DNA of 64,000 nt from Tethya wilhelma (lineage: Eukaryota; Porifera; Demospongiae; Tethyida; Tethyidae): assembly GCA_964030475.1 (NCBI GenBank), contig CAXIPT010000021.1, positions 115,256 to 179,255 of the forward strand. Reading direction: 5' to 3'. The position numbers and the translations under genes were made by a program. Shown in pieces: positions 11,607 to 22,939 of the stretch. The notes under the pieces are model-generated. The model worked only from the letters and a program-made list of their open reading frames with translations. It searched no databases and had not been told where the DNA came from. How positions within the stretch are numbered: the first letter of the stretch is position 1; each line of letters opens with the position of its first letter.

Positions 11607-11875
11607 CAAGTGAAAAAAACATTGAAAATGTAATGAGACATAGGAATGGCCAATCGTAAAAAAGAAAGCAAACAAGATGGAATGGCTGTTTGTGTGTGTG
11701 CAGAATCATTCCTGTGTGGGCTGCATGTAGTACTCTCTTCCCATGGTGGGTCCCTCATGTTGCCCATAGGAATAATTCTTTACACACTCAAACAGCCATT
11801 CCATCTTGTTTGCTTTCTTTTTTACGATTGGCCATTCCTTATGTCTCATTACATTTTCAATGTTTTTTTCACTTG
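11607..11875. mobile_element. Family B MITE, full copy with long TIRs
   Basis: Starts CAAGTGAAAAAAACATTG and ends in the inverse. The two arms are about 85-90 bp each, nearly perfect inverted repeats, and include 'AAAGCAAACAAGATGGAATG' and its complement. The roughly 90-bp centre reads GTGTGTGTGCAGAATC. Other copies or fragments: 12535-12741, 25150-25235, 26685-28066 (split), 53632-53908 and 60266-60535. No coding potential. Confidence 0.9.
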
Positions 11876-12029
11876 TTTGTTCTCATTTTTTCATAATTCT
11901 ACATCACATTTGAGTTTGTGTGTATATGGTAGTTACTTGTACACTATCAGCATGGATATTATAGCTTATGTTATAATCTATGCTATCAGTATAAAGTCAT
12001 GGTGAAGCATCTCAGGAGGCTGGAGCTGT

Positions 12030-12420
12030 AAGGTAAAGTCGCCAATTTTCGGACGGCGCCTAATTTCGGACACGCCACACAATTTGTCAAATATCTTCCA
12101 CGGAGAAATCCAAATCCAAGTCAGACTTGGTAGACTTACTGACCAGTTAGAGCCTTACCAGGGGATGTAAGGTTGTACCTCTGGCTACTGATCTACTGCC
12201 TGAGACGAACTGATTTACTCAAGACTGTTATATTATTCGTACATCATTATTACTTTCATGTTTATTTAAATCACTTCTCAAGGGCGGAGACAGTGTTTAA
12301 AAAGTGGGGGGGCTGGGCTGGCCCATGTGACCCTGCACCACTTATATAGCTAGCCACAACTCTAAGGGTATACATAATACTACCACTAGCTTTATTATTG
12401 ATTATTAATACATTACATGT
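12030..12420. repeat. Pogo-like TIR relic and GC-rich 'CAGGGGCGGA'-type repeat fragment
   Basis: 12033 reads AGGTAAAGTCGCCAATTTTC then GGACGGCGCC, resembling the outer end of the pogo element at 13786 (AGGTAAAGACGCTATATTTC), so it may be one TIR of a related family. At about 12280-12330 a G-run fragment next to GGGCGGAGA resembles the reverse of 14480-14570 (GGGGGGGCT ... TCTCCGCCCCTG). Neither has a recognisable second end. Confidence 0.45.
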
Positions 12421-12534
12421 AACACACACTGATATTAAAATCTATGAACAATATTGAACACAATCATACTAATAAAAATGTCCAAAGAACTTCTTTCTTT
12501 CATCATTACAGTCTATAAATTCTTTANGAACAAC

Positions 12535-12741
12535 ATGAAGATATGGCTGTTTCAGCATGTAAAAGAATTATTCCTATTTGGGCAACATAAGGGACTCAAC
12601 ATGGAAAGAGAGTGTTACATATATACATGCAGCCCAAACAGGAAGAATTCTGCACACACTCCAACAGCCATTCCATCTTGTTTGCTTTCTTTTTACAATT
12701 TGGCCATTCCTGTGTCCCATTTCCAATGTTTTTTTTACTTG
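12535..12741. mobile_element. Family B MITE, partial copy
   Basis: Contains the centre ('GAATTATTCCTATTTGGGCA', 'GGAAAGAGAGT') and the complete right arm ending TTTTTTACTTG. The left arm is truncated next to the single N at 12526, so a collapsed repeat at a join is likely. Confidence 0.75.
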
Positions 12742-12747
12742 CTGATA

Positions 12748-13560
12748 AACAGTGGGGCTAGTTTTGCTCTGACTAGGAGGTTTCTAAGTGATTTGTTTCC
12801 TATTAGGGGTGGTTTGGGAAAATGTATTTAAGGCTCTGGTCGTTTTTAAGTAATTTCCAGTGTTTTCTGATTATGTTTTTGATTCATTTTATACCGTCAT
12901 TATCTAAAAATGTTTGAATAAGTCTTTTGGGTTTGTTTTTGCTTATTTGGGTAAGGTGTCTATTGTGGTATTTGGTTTTGTGGACGGTTTGTTTTGTATC
13001 TGTTGGTGGATAACCTCTCTCGTCAAGTTTGGCTATTAGCTTCTCCTGCATGTTTATGAAATTGTCCTTGTTTGAGTTAGTTCTTAGGTATCTTGTGGTC
13101 TCTCCAATCATTATAGCTTTCTTAGTTTCAGGTGGGTGATATGATTCTGCATGTACATATAATTTTTTATTGTTTTTTTTTATGTGTTTTCATGTCCAGT
13201 ATGTTTGTTGCACTAAATCTTTCTCCTTTCATTAGTGTATTTTCATCTGCTTTAATAGTTGGGTGAATTTGTTCGATTGCTGAAATAAATTCTTTGAGTT
13301 TCCTCAGGAAAATATCATCTATAAAGCGTTTCCATAGTTTTATGTTCTCCTTGGCTATAGGTATTACTCCCATGAAGATATTTGCGTAACTTGGGACCAT
13401 TTTGGTCCCCATTGCTCTTCCTTGTAGCTGTTTATAGAAATGACCGTCAAGTGTTAAGATGTTATTTTCTAGTCCATTTTTATTAGCTCTTTGATTACAA
13501 GTGCATTTCTGGGTATTTGCATGCGTCGGGGTGTTCAGCTAGGAACATGGTTATTTTTTC
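12748..13560 (-). pseudogene. Penelope-like retroelement reverse transcriptase fragment
   Basis: On the minus strand, 'FLAEHPDACKYPEMH' (about 13545), 'DGHFYKQLQGRAMGTKMVPS' then 'YANIFMG' (about 13460-13370), 'WKRFIDDIF' with catalytic 'IDD', 'IEQIHPTIKADE', 'GETTRYLRTNSNKDNF', 'KLIAKLDERGYP', and finally 'KSLRNLLVRAKL' (about 12770). This order is that of the RT of Penelope-like elements. There are several frame changes and no GIY-YIG endonuclease reading, so it is a truncated relic. Confidence 0.82.
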
Positions 13561-13785
13561 TAAATATCTATAATGTGACCGAATTTTGGAAAACCGACCA
13601 CTTCGAGCAATCCGCGAATTTTGAGATAGCGATTGCATTGTAATCTACGTCATTGCAGCTAGCTATTTTCCAAATTTGAAGCGGCTAGACGCTATAGTTT
13701 TGGAGATATGAGCTCAAATATAACGACCGTTCATTCCAATTTTACTCGCTAAAATTGTAATCGAATACGTTGCTAAGTGCGAGTA

Positions 13786-16700
13786 AGGTAAAGACGCTAT
13801 ATTTCGGACAGTTTTTGACATTAATGATCACTGCTACAGCAGAGCTTCAGGGATTTTACTGCAAATATGACAGATACATAGCACAACTTATACCACACTA
13901 GTTTCATGGTCTTGCGTTTCTTCTTTCAGTGAAACTGAGCGAAAGTTTTACAATGTTTCAAGTATGCAAAAAGTAGGCCACACCCCCTAATTTCGGACAA
14001 GTAGAATTTTCGATTGTGGATGAAAGGAGTCCCTTGTAAAGTGCTAAGAACGTGGAAAAACTACTGAATTATGTTGTATATTGACGTCTGGACAAATTCT
14101 AGTGACAAATGGCTAATGCAATTATTGTGATAAATATAAAAATGGATCTAATGACTGCTATGACTAAGGTGATACAAATCATTTAATGGTATGATAAATT
14201 ATGAAAGAAATGGACAAAGTGAGTATAAATATGATCAACTAACTTGAAATACTGCAGTACTGATTGTTACATAAAGTCAAGAGTTACGTTTCTCCACATA
14301 TCCATTTCAATTTGGGATCAGGCATATCCAATTCTCCACCGCACCAATAGTGGTACCACCTCCAGCACCCCTTCTTGTCACAGCCAATCCAAGATTGCTT
14401 CGTTTCATCGTCGTCACTGTCATAATTGCCATCGCATCCTTGCNTAGCTAGTAGTGTTGTGTATATATCATTACAGACTGAAATGTGGGGGGGCTAGGCT
14501 CCCTCAGCTTTGAAAATGGGGGTGCTTGGGCACCCCCAGCCCCCCCTGATTCTCCGCCCCTGCTTCTATCTGAGTTATGGTTCTGTATCTTGGTTAATAA
14601 ATAGTAAGTACATTCACAAAGCCGTAACCCGTGCATGTATGCTTTCTGATCGCTTGATAGAGACTAAACTAAGCTGGGCGGCTGAAAGTTTTGCCGCGGG
14701 AAACCCCCGCGATAGTTAAATTGTAAGTAGACTAGGTGGCGGGAAATTTTGAAACACAATAGCAATGGCTGCACTAATGGATCGCGAAGAGAGGTTGCAC
14801 GCAGCAGTGGAAGCAGTGAAAAACAAAGAGATCTCTCTTAGAGTAGCTGCAGAGAGGTATGATATTCCGAAAAGTACCATCAGAGACCATGCTTCAGGTG
14901 ATGTGAGTAGAAGTCGAGCAGGAAGACCAACTGTCTTGACAGAACTGGAAGAAAAGTGCATTGTGCGGTCATGTCAAGAACTAACACAACTAGGATTTGG
15001 CCTAGATCGCACCTTAGTTGGGAAGATAGTCATGCAATATCTTGCTTCACAAGGCAAAGAAAACCCCTTCAAGGATGGCATACCAGGCAAGAAATGGTGG
15101 CAACTTTTTCTTCGTCGTTGGCCTGACTTGACAGAAAGAAAGCCACAACACTTTCCAACAAACCGAGCAACTGCTTCAACTCCAGATGTAATGGATCATT
15201 ACTTCCAAAATCTAAGCGTAGGTAGAATTATATTGTTAGGTCTATAGCTGGTATATAAATATTTAATTTATATAGGACATTTTTGAGAAGCATCACCTTA
15301 ATGAGATGTCCTATAGTGAGCGAGGTAGGCGTATATGGAACTGCGATGAAACTGGGATCTGTACAGCAGTGGCATCAAGAAAGGTACTTGCAAGACGCGG
15401 TGAGAGAAATGTACATGAGACAGGTGGAGGAAGTGGAAGAGACTACATCACTATCTTAGCTTGTGGTTCAGCAATAGGTGAGAAATTGCCTCCATACATT
15501 GTGTACAAGGGGAAAAATCTGATGGCAAACCACACACAAGGAGGTCCTCCAGGTACATTGTACTCAATGTCTGATTCTGGGTGGATGGAATCAGCCAACT
15601 TCCTTGAATGGTTCCAGAGGATGTTCCTCAAACATGTTGACGACATACGCAAGACAGGGCCAGTAATTCTGTTTCTTGATGGCCATAAATCACATGACAC
15701 ACTCTCACTAGTTGAGGTAGCTAAAGAGAATGGAGTTATTCTCTTTGCCTTCCCCCCTCACACTACGCATTTACTCCAGCCATTAGATGTTGGAGTGTTT
15801 GGGCCTTTTAAGCTTGCTTGGTCGCAAACCATCAAGGAGTTCAAACTAGGTACAAGAGCAGCTAGGGTGGATCGCTTGGTATTTCCAAGATTGTTGGCCG
15901 AAACGTGGGAGAAGTCTTTGCTCCCTGAACACCTGATAGGTGGTTTCAGGGCATCAGGCATCCACCCATTATCACGTAGTGCCATTCCAAACTCCAAGCT
16001 GAAAACCTCAGTTCCCTTCGATGAACATTCACTTGCAAGAAACACCAATGAATTGCAATCGGATGATACACTCACACCAGTTGCTCGTCGTATTGCTACA
16101 GTGCTAGGAGAAATGTTTGCAGAACAGGGTGCTGACAAGGTTCAAAGAAAGAAAGGACGAACAGCTCCAAAGCATTATGGTGAAGCTCTAACTGAAGATG
16201 AAGTGATTCAGCGCATACGTGATGAAGAAGAAGCAAGGAAGGCAAAGAGACGAGAAACTCAGAGGAAAAAGCGTACTGCAGCGAAATCCACAGCAAAAAA
16301 TAGTCGAGCTGCTAAACAGAAAGAAAATGAGAATGTATGTCAAGGATGCGATGGCAATTATGACAGTGATGACGATGAAACGAAGCAATCTTGGATTGGC
16401 TGTGACAAGAAGGGGTGCTGGAGGTGGTACCACTATTGGTGCGGTGGAGAATTGGATATGCTTGATCCCAAATTGAAATGGATATGCCCAGCTTGCAAAA
16501 CGTAACTCTTGACTTTACGTAACAATCAGTACTGCAGTATTTCAAGTTAGTTGATCATATTTATACTCACTTTGTCCATTTCTTTCATAATTTATCATAC
16601 CATTTGTATCACCTTAGTCATAGCAGTCATTAGATCCATTTTTATATTTATCACAATAATTGCATTAGCCATTTGTCACTAGAATTTGTCCAGACGTCAA

Positions 16701-17004
16701 TATACAACATAATTCAGTAGTTTTTCCACGTTCTTAGCACTTTACAAGGGACTCCTTTCATCCACAATCGAAAATTCTATTTGTCCGAAATTAGGGGGTG
16801 TGGCCTACTTTTTGCATACTTGAAACATTGTAAAACTTTCGCTCAGTTTCACTGAAAGAAGAAACGCAAGACCATGAAACTAGTGTGGTATAAAGTAGAA
16901 GAGTTGTGCTGTGTATCTGTCATATTTGCAGTAAAATCCCTGAAGCTCTGCTGTAGCAGTGATCATTAATGTCAAAAACTGTCCGAAATATAGCGTCTTT
17001 ACCT
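13786..17004 (+). mobile_element. Pogo/Tigger-type Tc1-mariner element with TA target duplication and long inverted arm
   Basis: Left end AGGTAAAGACGCTATATTTC at 13786 is preceded by TA (13784-13785). The right end is its exact inverse, followed by TA (17005-17006). Inside lies a complete spliced transposase gene (14765-16505). Unusually, the whole left 13786-14443 (about 660 bp) is an inverted copy of the right 16340-17004, including the last codons of the transposase. The single N at 14445 sits exactly at the end of this inverted arm. Either this is a foldback derivative, or two tail-facing copies were collapsed at an assembly gap. Confidence 0.85.
14765..16505 (+). CDS. Pogo/Tigger-like transposase with C-terminal PHD finger, two exons
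   Basis: Exons 14765-15217 and 15276-16505 join in frame across a 58-bp intron (AGC|GTAGGT ... TATATAG|GAC), giving 560 residues with no stop. Residues about 10-55 are a pipsqueak-type HTH ('EISLRVAAERYDIPKSTIRD'). About 60-130 are a CENP-B-type DNA-binding half ('WWQLFLRRWPDLTERKPQ'). The DDE_1 core has D175 (CDETG), D286 (LFLDGHKSH) and D322 (QPLDVGVFGPFK), a DD35D spacing. A Lys/Arg-rich segment leads to a PHD zinc finger at about 506-558 (CQGC, WIGCD, WYHYWC, CPAC). Start chosen as the first ATG after the 5' leader. The frame is intact, so the protein could be active or recently active. Confidence 0.92.
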
Positions 17005-17026
17005 TATCTTACAAAATTTACTTGCT

Positions 17027-17431
17027 TTGCTCATCTTCTTATAATGACAACTATGTAACAAAGTAGTCTATTCATCTCCTATTATTGAAGACTGAAAGGT
17101 ACCGGTAACTGGTTACAGAGACTTCAGCACAACCAGAAATCTTCAGGTAAAACAGGCAGGGCAGCGAATATTCGGATTCCAAATAACGCACACTTGTCTA
17201 ACTGGAAAAGGGTCGTCAACTTACTTTCCAAGGTAGCTAATGAATTATTAATGAGTATAGAAATGAATGGCTGCCATACGGAGAAGGCACTTTTTGTCTT
17301 GTATCTAGTGAGTCAGCTAGAGAGATGAATAACCGATACAAAAAGCACGTGAAGACAAAGAAACCAAGTTTATTCGTTCAAGAATCAGCTTCTGAAAGCG
17401 AGCGGTCTTCGAGAAAAGTCGTTCCAAGATA

Positions 17432-17463
<32 letters not shown>

Positions 17464-17684
17464 TGGAGAAAATTGGAGGTTTGGCATGTTTGTGTTTGGT
17501 ACCTTAGCGATGGTTTTAGGCCATGTTTTTGGGCTCATTAGAAAGAGAAAGAGCTAAATAGTAGCTTAAGAAGCCTTTTAGTGCCAAGCGCTCAGTTTTT
17601 GAAGAGTTATTTGCGTGAATATTTGTATTGCGCTAATGGGGCATCCGTGCCATTCCTATGTACCCAGTACTATCGTACTGGGAA
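17027..17684 (-). repeat. Family C repeat, near-full copy
   Basis: Reverse orientation relative to 52851-53620 and 59463-60265. Its terminus is a perfect small palindrome CCCAGTAC-TATC-GTACTGGG (17663-17682), and it contains a (GAA)n tract at 17430-17462 and 'CCAAACCTCCAATTTTC' in inverse. About 650 bp, no coding potential. It abuts the right end of the pogo element. Confidence 0.8.
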
Positions 17685-18017
17685 TTAGAATCTAGACAAG
17701 TTGAGTGAGACTGTATGTATTCAGAGTAAATTTTGATTTACAAGTGTTCTAAAATATATTATTGTATATCTGAGCACACAAACTTCTACAAATATTAAAT
17801 TTAATGTGCCCTAAGTGTCCAGAGTTCATTAAACATGTTCTCATTAATATTTGGAATGTGATTCAAGGAATGCCTAGCTATATCTGCGTGAGGCAATTTC
17901 CCTGCACTCAGCACTTGAGTAAGAATTTTTCACTTCAACTAGTCTGGTCACCAGACTCTTTCTTACTAGTGCTAACTTGAGTAAGCTATATCTATAATCA
18001 CTGAACCTGATTGCTTA

Positions 18018-18062
18018 TTCACCCTTGGTGCGCATGTGCACCTAGGGTTACGGTAGTCATTT

Positions 18063-18098
<36 letters not shown>

Positions 18099-18262
18099 CC
18101 AACTATATCTCAAGAATGACAGCTCCAGTACTAGTCTTCAACATAAATAATCAAGATTATCTAAAAGACACAAAGAATTCAACAAAAGTTTGTAGTTCCT
18201 GAGATATGAAGCTTTTCAGTCTCTTCGAGCACTAAGCTTTGAGGCCACACCCATAAGGCCAT
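18018..18262 (-). repeat. Family A element, partial diverged copy with (GT)n expansion
   Basis: Minus orientation: 'GGTTACGGTAGTCATTTTGTC', a (GT)n run replacing the usual CAGACAGA block (18068-18099), 'ATCTCAAGAATGACAGCTCC', and 'AGCACTAAGCTTTGAGGCCAC' all match family A. TIR and outer end are degraded. Confidence 0.7.
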
Positions 18263-18985
18263 ACGGTTGAAATTTTGGAGGGAGTGCATGAGGGGCGAGC
18301 CTGAGCTAGTCATATATAGCGTAGTTGGAGGGCAAGCCTGAGTGAGTTATACATGTAACATATACATATAAGCCTGGGATCCTTACAAAGGTAGCAAGAT
18401 TGTGCTATATGATAATATATACCCAGTGAATGTTGTGGAAATAACTACAATAGTACTGTGAAGATAGCCAACATCAAGAAACAATCGAACTTTCATGTAC
18501 CATTTTCATGAATGATATAAAATGTACAAACACATAAACACAGCAATGCATAACATTTTAACATCGTGCACTAACTACATACAACACATACAATCACACT
18601 AAGTACACGAAATTTTACATGCATATTTTGCACCAAGGTTTATGCACCTAGGTGCCTTCATTGTGTAGGTAATCATAATCATTTTGCAAGAGTCACAGTG
18701 GTAGCAAGCAGGCTAGTAACTCTCACCTTTTCTGGTGTTAGCTAGTAGAGAATTCAAGTACAGCAACCAGTAACTGAGTACTCCACTGGACCAGTCAGTG
18801 GCTAAAATTAGTGTGGGCGCTTGCCTTCACGTATTCAGTGACATCAATCAGTAAAAGTCATCAAGTTCGAATGCATAACCGGAACAATTTTTGCTACTTG
18901 AATTGGCACTGTTTTCATCAGGTGTAATTGGCTCGCTACTTCCACAATTTTTAGCCCTGCACAATTAGACTGCCTTGTATGATGG
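18263..18985. other. No gene recognised
   Basis: AT-rich spacer. 18630-18665 has the 'GCACCTAGGTGCCTTCATT' motif that also borders family A copies. Nothing else is identified. Confidence 0.35.
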
Positions 18986-18989
18986 CCGA

Positions 18990-19145
18990 GAGCGTCTTGG
19001 GGCAATCCCGAGATTCCGAGATTAAGTACGACATTCTGAGTTCAAGACCGAGAGTGGGTCTGAGATTTCGAGATCAAGAGTGAGTCCGAGATCAAGAAAA
19101 GTCCGAGATCAAGACCGAGATTCCGAGAGTCCAAGGTCTCACCTG
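18990..19145 (+). repeat. Degenerate purine-rich tandem repeat
   Basis: Irregular tandem of a CCGAGATTCCGAGATCAAGA-like unit, nearly pure GA on one strand, with units of about 10-20 bp. Ends at 'CCAAGGTCTCACC'. It lies directly upstream of the LINE RT fragment. Confidence 0.65.
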
Positions 19146-19188
19146 CGGAGGGGCTCTTCCACTGACTTCTGCACAGGTACTTTGAAGA

Positions 19189-20400
19189 ATGTTGTGGCTA
19201 GGTACTTTCATGGTAGTTCACAAGTCTGCGTGCCTTCTTGATGCCAGTAAAGCCTTTGATCGGGTTAATCATGCCACCCTATTTCAACATCTCCTTGATC
19301 GTGATCTACCTAAGCCTCTGGTCAGATTCCTTCTCTATTTGTACAAACAACAAGCTGTGCGAGTTAAATGGAATTCTTCTCTCTCTGCACCCTTCTCTGT
19401 GTCCAATGGTGTCAGACAAGGTGGAGTACTCTCGCCTATTCTGTTTGCTGTGTACATCAATAAACTTATTTCAAGGCTCGCGCTAAGTGGTGCAGGGTGC
19501 TTTTTTCATCACTATTATGTGGGTATACTCTGTTATGCTGATGATGTGGTTTTTCTTGCACCTTCTCCTAGTGCACTTCGTATCCAACTGAGAATCTGTG
19601 AGGACCTTGCTCATGAATAATTATAATCTCACTTTTAATGCTTCAAAAACACAGCTGATTTAATTGCTTTTCTCAGTCTCCTGTTTCTAACTGGTAGTCA
19701 ATTTGCTTTTCAGGACACAGTTACACATCTGGGCCATGTTCTCAACTCTGCCCTATCGGACTCTCATGATAATAATTCTATTACCAGAGATTTCTCCCGC
19801 AAAGCCAACTCTACTCTTCAAACTTTCTCCTGTTGTGACCCTGTGATAAAGATCAAGCTGCTGCAATCTTATTAATTGTCGCTTTATCATATGGATCGTG
19901 TCTCTGGCATCTTGATAGTTCTCAGTTGTCCTCTCTGGAGGTGTGTTTTAACAATGTGCTGAGGAAAATCTGTTCCCTTCCCTCTCGCTGTCATACAAGA
20001 ATTTTGCACTGTACAGCTCAATTACGTAGTTCGTTTAGTCAAATTATTCATCGCACCCTTTTTTTTCTGTCACGATCTTGCCTCTCTCAAAATAATTTCA
20101 TTCGGTAAATTTTTCTTTTCAGTTGTGCCAAGGTGTTTTTTTTTTGCTGGGTTTAACTCTCATTTTCATTCTCGGTACTATAAATTGTACTCTGATCAAG
20201 ACCTTTTCATTAGGAACACACTTCGGCACCTCCGACTCTCTCCTGATTCTACTCAAGTTGACGAGGACTATATGTTATCTCTTTGTGTTGCAAGTAATAT
20301 TTATTAGTCTCTGCATTATAATAATTTTATTATTATTCTGTACATTCTGCGCCTTTAGATGGCATGATATATTACACAATAATAATAATAATAATAACTA
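19189..20400 (+). pseudogene. 5'-truncated LINE with RT and (AAT)n 3' tail
   Basis: 19189-19620 is open: 'LLDASKAFDRVNHATLFQHL' (motif A), 'SNGVRQGGVLSPILFAVYI' (motif B) and 'LCYADDVVFLAPS' (YADD catalytic motif). Downstream, broken frames give 'LNFNASKTQ'-like and 'FNNVLRKICSLPSRCHTRIL' (19950-20010), typical of the post-RT region of CR1/L2-like LINEs. The element ends in (AATAAT)n at 20378-20398, the microsatellite tail expected of such elements. Endonuclease and ORF1 are missing. Frameshift after 19620. Confidence 0.82.
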
Positions 20401-20820
20401 GTTTCCATAAGGTTCCTGTTAGGTACAGGACAAATGCCGCAAAGGTCAAAGTTTATAGGTCACGTGCATTGTAATTACTGAACATGAATTGAAATTATCG
20501 TGCTGCACTAAAACGTGCTAAGTTAAGCACATCAGATTTGTGTAAACGGCTTTATAGGTACTAAAGTAGAGATAGTACAATCATAAATAATTAATATTAA
20601 TTTTAATGCAATGACTTGTTCCAGTTGGTGGTACTATTCTGCTGAGGCATGCAAGCATTATATCTAATAATGCTGTATCAAGAATCACTGGTATGTGCAT
20701 GCCAATACTATAGACCCAATAGCCCGTATGTGGTTGCTGGCACATGTAAACTGTATCCTAATTAGCATATTCATGTATAGTATATGAATATATGGATTAA
20801 TATATGTAATATGTGGATTG
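20401..20820. other. No gene recognised
   Basis: AT-rich spacer after the LINE tail; no ORF, repeat family or regulatory motif recognised. Confidence 0.4.
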
Positions 20821-20824
20821 TACG

Positions 20825-20877
20825 AAGCACCAGCAAGAGACTGGGGCCCTACGGGCCCCAGTCTCTTGCTGGTGCTT
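20825..20877. repeat. Perfect hairpin, 25-bp arms with 3-nt loop
   Basis: Left arm AAGCACCAGCAAGAGACTGG then GGCCC; loop TAC; right arm is the exact inverse. No mismatch in 25 pairs. No matching repeat elsewhere in the window. Could be a cruciform-forming sequence, a hairpin RNA, or a fold-back sequencing artefact. Confidence 0.85.
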
Positions 20878-20879
20878 AG

Positions 20880-20965
20880 GCTAGTCTACTTGGCTAGGGC
20901 TGAGGTCGTGGCTAGGGCTAGGGGTAGCGCTAGGGCTGGGGCAAGGGATAGGGGTCTAGTGCAGT
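20880..20965 (+). repeat. G-rich GCTAGGG-type tract
   Basis: Many GGG runs in short spacing (GGCTAGGGCTGAGG, GGCTAGGGCTAGGGG, GCTAGGGCTGGGG, GGGATAGGGG). It meets the simple pattern for G-quadruplex formation (four G3 runs with short loops). It lies just beside the perfect hairpin and is followed by (ATT)n. Confidence 0.7.
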
Positions 20966-20969
20966 ATAT

Positions 20970-21525
20970 TATTATTATTAGAGATTGCATTAAAGTAAGG
21001 CTAAAAAGAAGAAGCTGGCAGGAGCAGCCCACACGGATAGATGGGTACAGCTGAGTGCTGTGGACTGTATGGTCCATGGTTCAATGCATAATACTTGTAA
21101 CTTTTTTCAGTATTTTTTTTTTTATTTTTTCTAAGTTAGGATACCAGTTTACATGTGCCATCAACCCAGTATGTACTGAAGCAGAACATGTACCACTGAT
21201 AGATTTGCCAGGCCATGTCCTTGCAGTTAGCTTTACTCAACTGGGGATGTTACTCACACTGTTTTGTATAATAATGCATGTCTTGCTTTGTAACTTGATT
21301 GCTTCAGTTATGGTGACCTCTCACATGGTACGCATGCAAGCTATATGCTGCCATTAAATTTTGTTCAGTGAGCATGCAGTTGTGGTGTTCTTCTAACTTC
21401 TGGGTCCCAATAGATGGATTATGTTATAAAATATATTCTATTGATCATAACTACCAAGAAAACTGACATTAAAAAAAATCCGGAATAATCTGTTTTTCCG
21501 GATTTCATCTGGATTCTGTTAGCTT
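20970..21525. other. No gene recognised
   Basis: The 100-codon ORF at 21055-21357 is hydrophobic but lacks any motif, upstream splice signal or homology I can recall. Probably chance. Confidence 0.35.
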
Positions 21526-21529
21526 CAAG

Positions 21530-22935
21530 TATTTCTACTTCACTTACAAATATTTTCAATCTTTCACTAACAACAGGAGCTGTATACCTCTACAGTGGAA
21601 GAAATCTCTGATTGTTCCTATACCAAAAAGTACTAATGCAGCGAATCCTTCAATGCCATGTGTATGCACTAGTAATGGACCATATACAGCTGTACCACCC
21701 TCTATAATGCTTATCAATGGGTTTTCTTAGAAAGCTGTTCTATACTGTTGCTGCACTACTCCACTGCACCGATGAGTGGTTTCAAGCACTGGACGATGGA
21801 AAGGAGATCTGTTTAGTATTTTTTGATCTTAGAAAGGTTTTCGACTCTGTCCCTCATGGGCCATTGCTAGACAAACTCACTTCTCTAGGACTTGATGAAC
21901 ACATAATCACCTGGCTGAATAATTATTTGGTTGACAGAAGCCAGGCCAGCTGTGGTGGTTGATGGTGTGGAGTCAGTCTCAGTACCTGTCCTCTCCGGTG
22001 TCCTTCAAGGGTCAGTCCTGCATGAGCCATTTACTATTCTTGATCTACATTGATGATATTTCTGAAGTTGTTGGACTGGTTTCCTCTAAAGTAAATCTGT
22101 TCGCAGATGACATTTTCTTTTGTACCACATTATTACAAGTGCCCAAGACTGTCTTGTGCTACAAGAGGCAATCACACTGATTGGTCAGTGGGCAGCTGCT
22201 AATCTCCTGTCCTTCAATGGCAAACTAAATGCAAGTACATGGTGATCTCAAAAAAACGTATACCTACGCTCCCTGCTGTACCATTGGAACTCGATGGCAT
22301 GCAGTCATTTAGAAAAAATTGAATCATACAAGTATCTAGGAGTCATACTTTCTGAAAATCTTTCATGGACTGCTCACATTGATAGTGTACTTCAGAACAA
22401 TGAAAGTTCTTGGCCAGAAGATTCTATGGTTCAGCCGGCTGTGAATCATTGAAGCAAGTCTTGTACATCCTCATCGGGACTATACATGGCAAGTTTGGGA
22501 CCCCATCTTGTGAAAGACAAGGCTAAACTCTTAAGAATCCAGAAACTTGCCTGCAGGCTGGCTTCGTATAGATGGGATGCAAGTTACCAATAGTTACTTG
22601 ACTTATTTGAGCTACAAACATTAGAAGAAATAGGAGGCTTGACCTAAAACTTGGGCTATTTTTTAAGATTGTACATGGTCTTTGCTACTTTCCAGACAGT
22701 GCAGTGGCGGTGACCCCAATTAAGGTAACACCATCAGATCATAGTGGGACTCAGGAGGATCAATAACTTTCAGATCAATATTCCTTTTGCACACTCTGAC
22801 TCTTACAAATATTCATTCTTTCCACACACTGCTGAACAGTGGAATTCATTAGAAAATGATATGCTTCCTCGTATAATTATAATTCTTTTATGCATAATCT
22901 TCATTAGCTAATTCTCTTGCAATAATTGTTAACTT
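21530..22935 (+). pseudogene. Decayed LINE RT and C-terminal fragments
   Basis: In mixed frames: 'IVPIPKS' at 21610, 'LVFFDLRKVFDSVPHGPLLD' (motif A, 21810-21875), 'LTSLGLDEHIITWLNNYLVD' (21880-21935), 'VLSGVLQGSVL' (motif B, about 21985-22015), 'VNLFADDIFF' (FADD catalytic motif, about 22090-22120), and near the end 'RRLDLKLGLFFKIVHGLCYF' and 'FPHTAEQWNSLEND' (22635-22860). Order and motifs are those of a CR1/Rex-type LINE, related to 9795-11450. Many stops; dead. Confidence 0.8.
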
Positions 22936-22939
22936 TTTG

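Noticed and set aside
15443..16433. Minus-strand ORFs across 15443-16545
   Set aside because: Antisense shadows of the pogo transposase exon 2.
20880..20965. Interstitial telomere repeat
   Set aside because: Units are GCTAGGG-like and irregular, not TTAGGG arrays.
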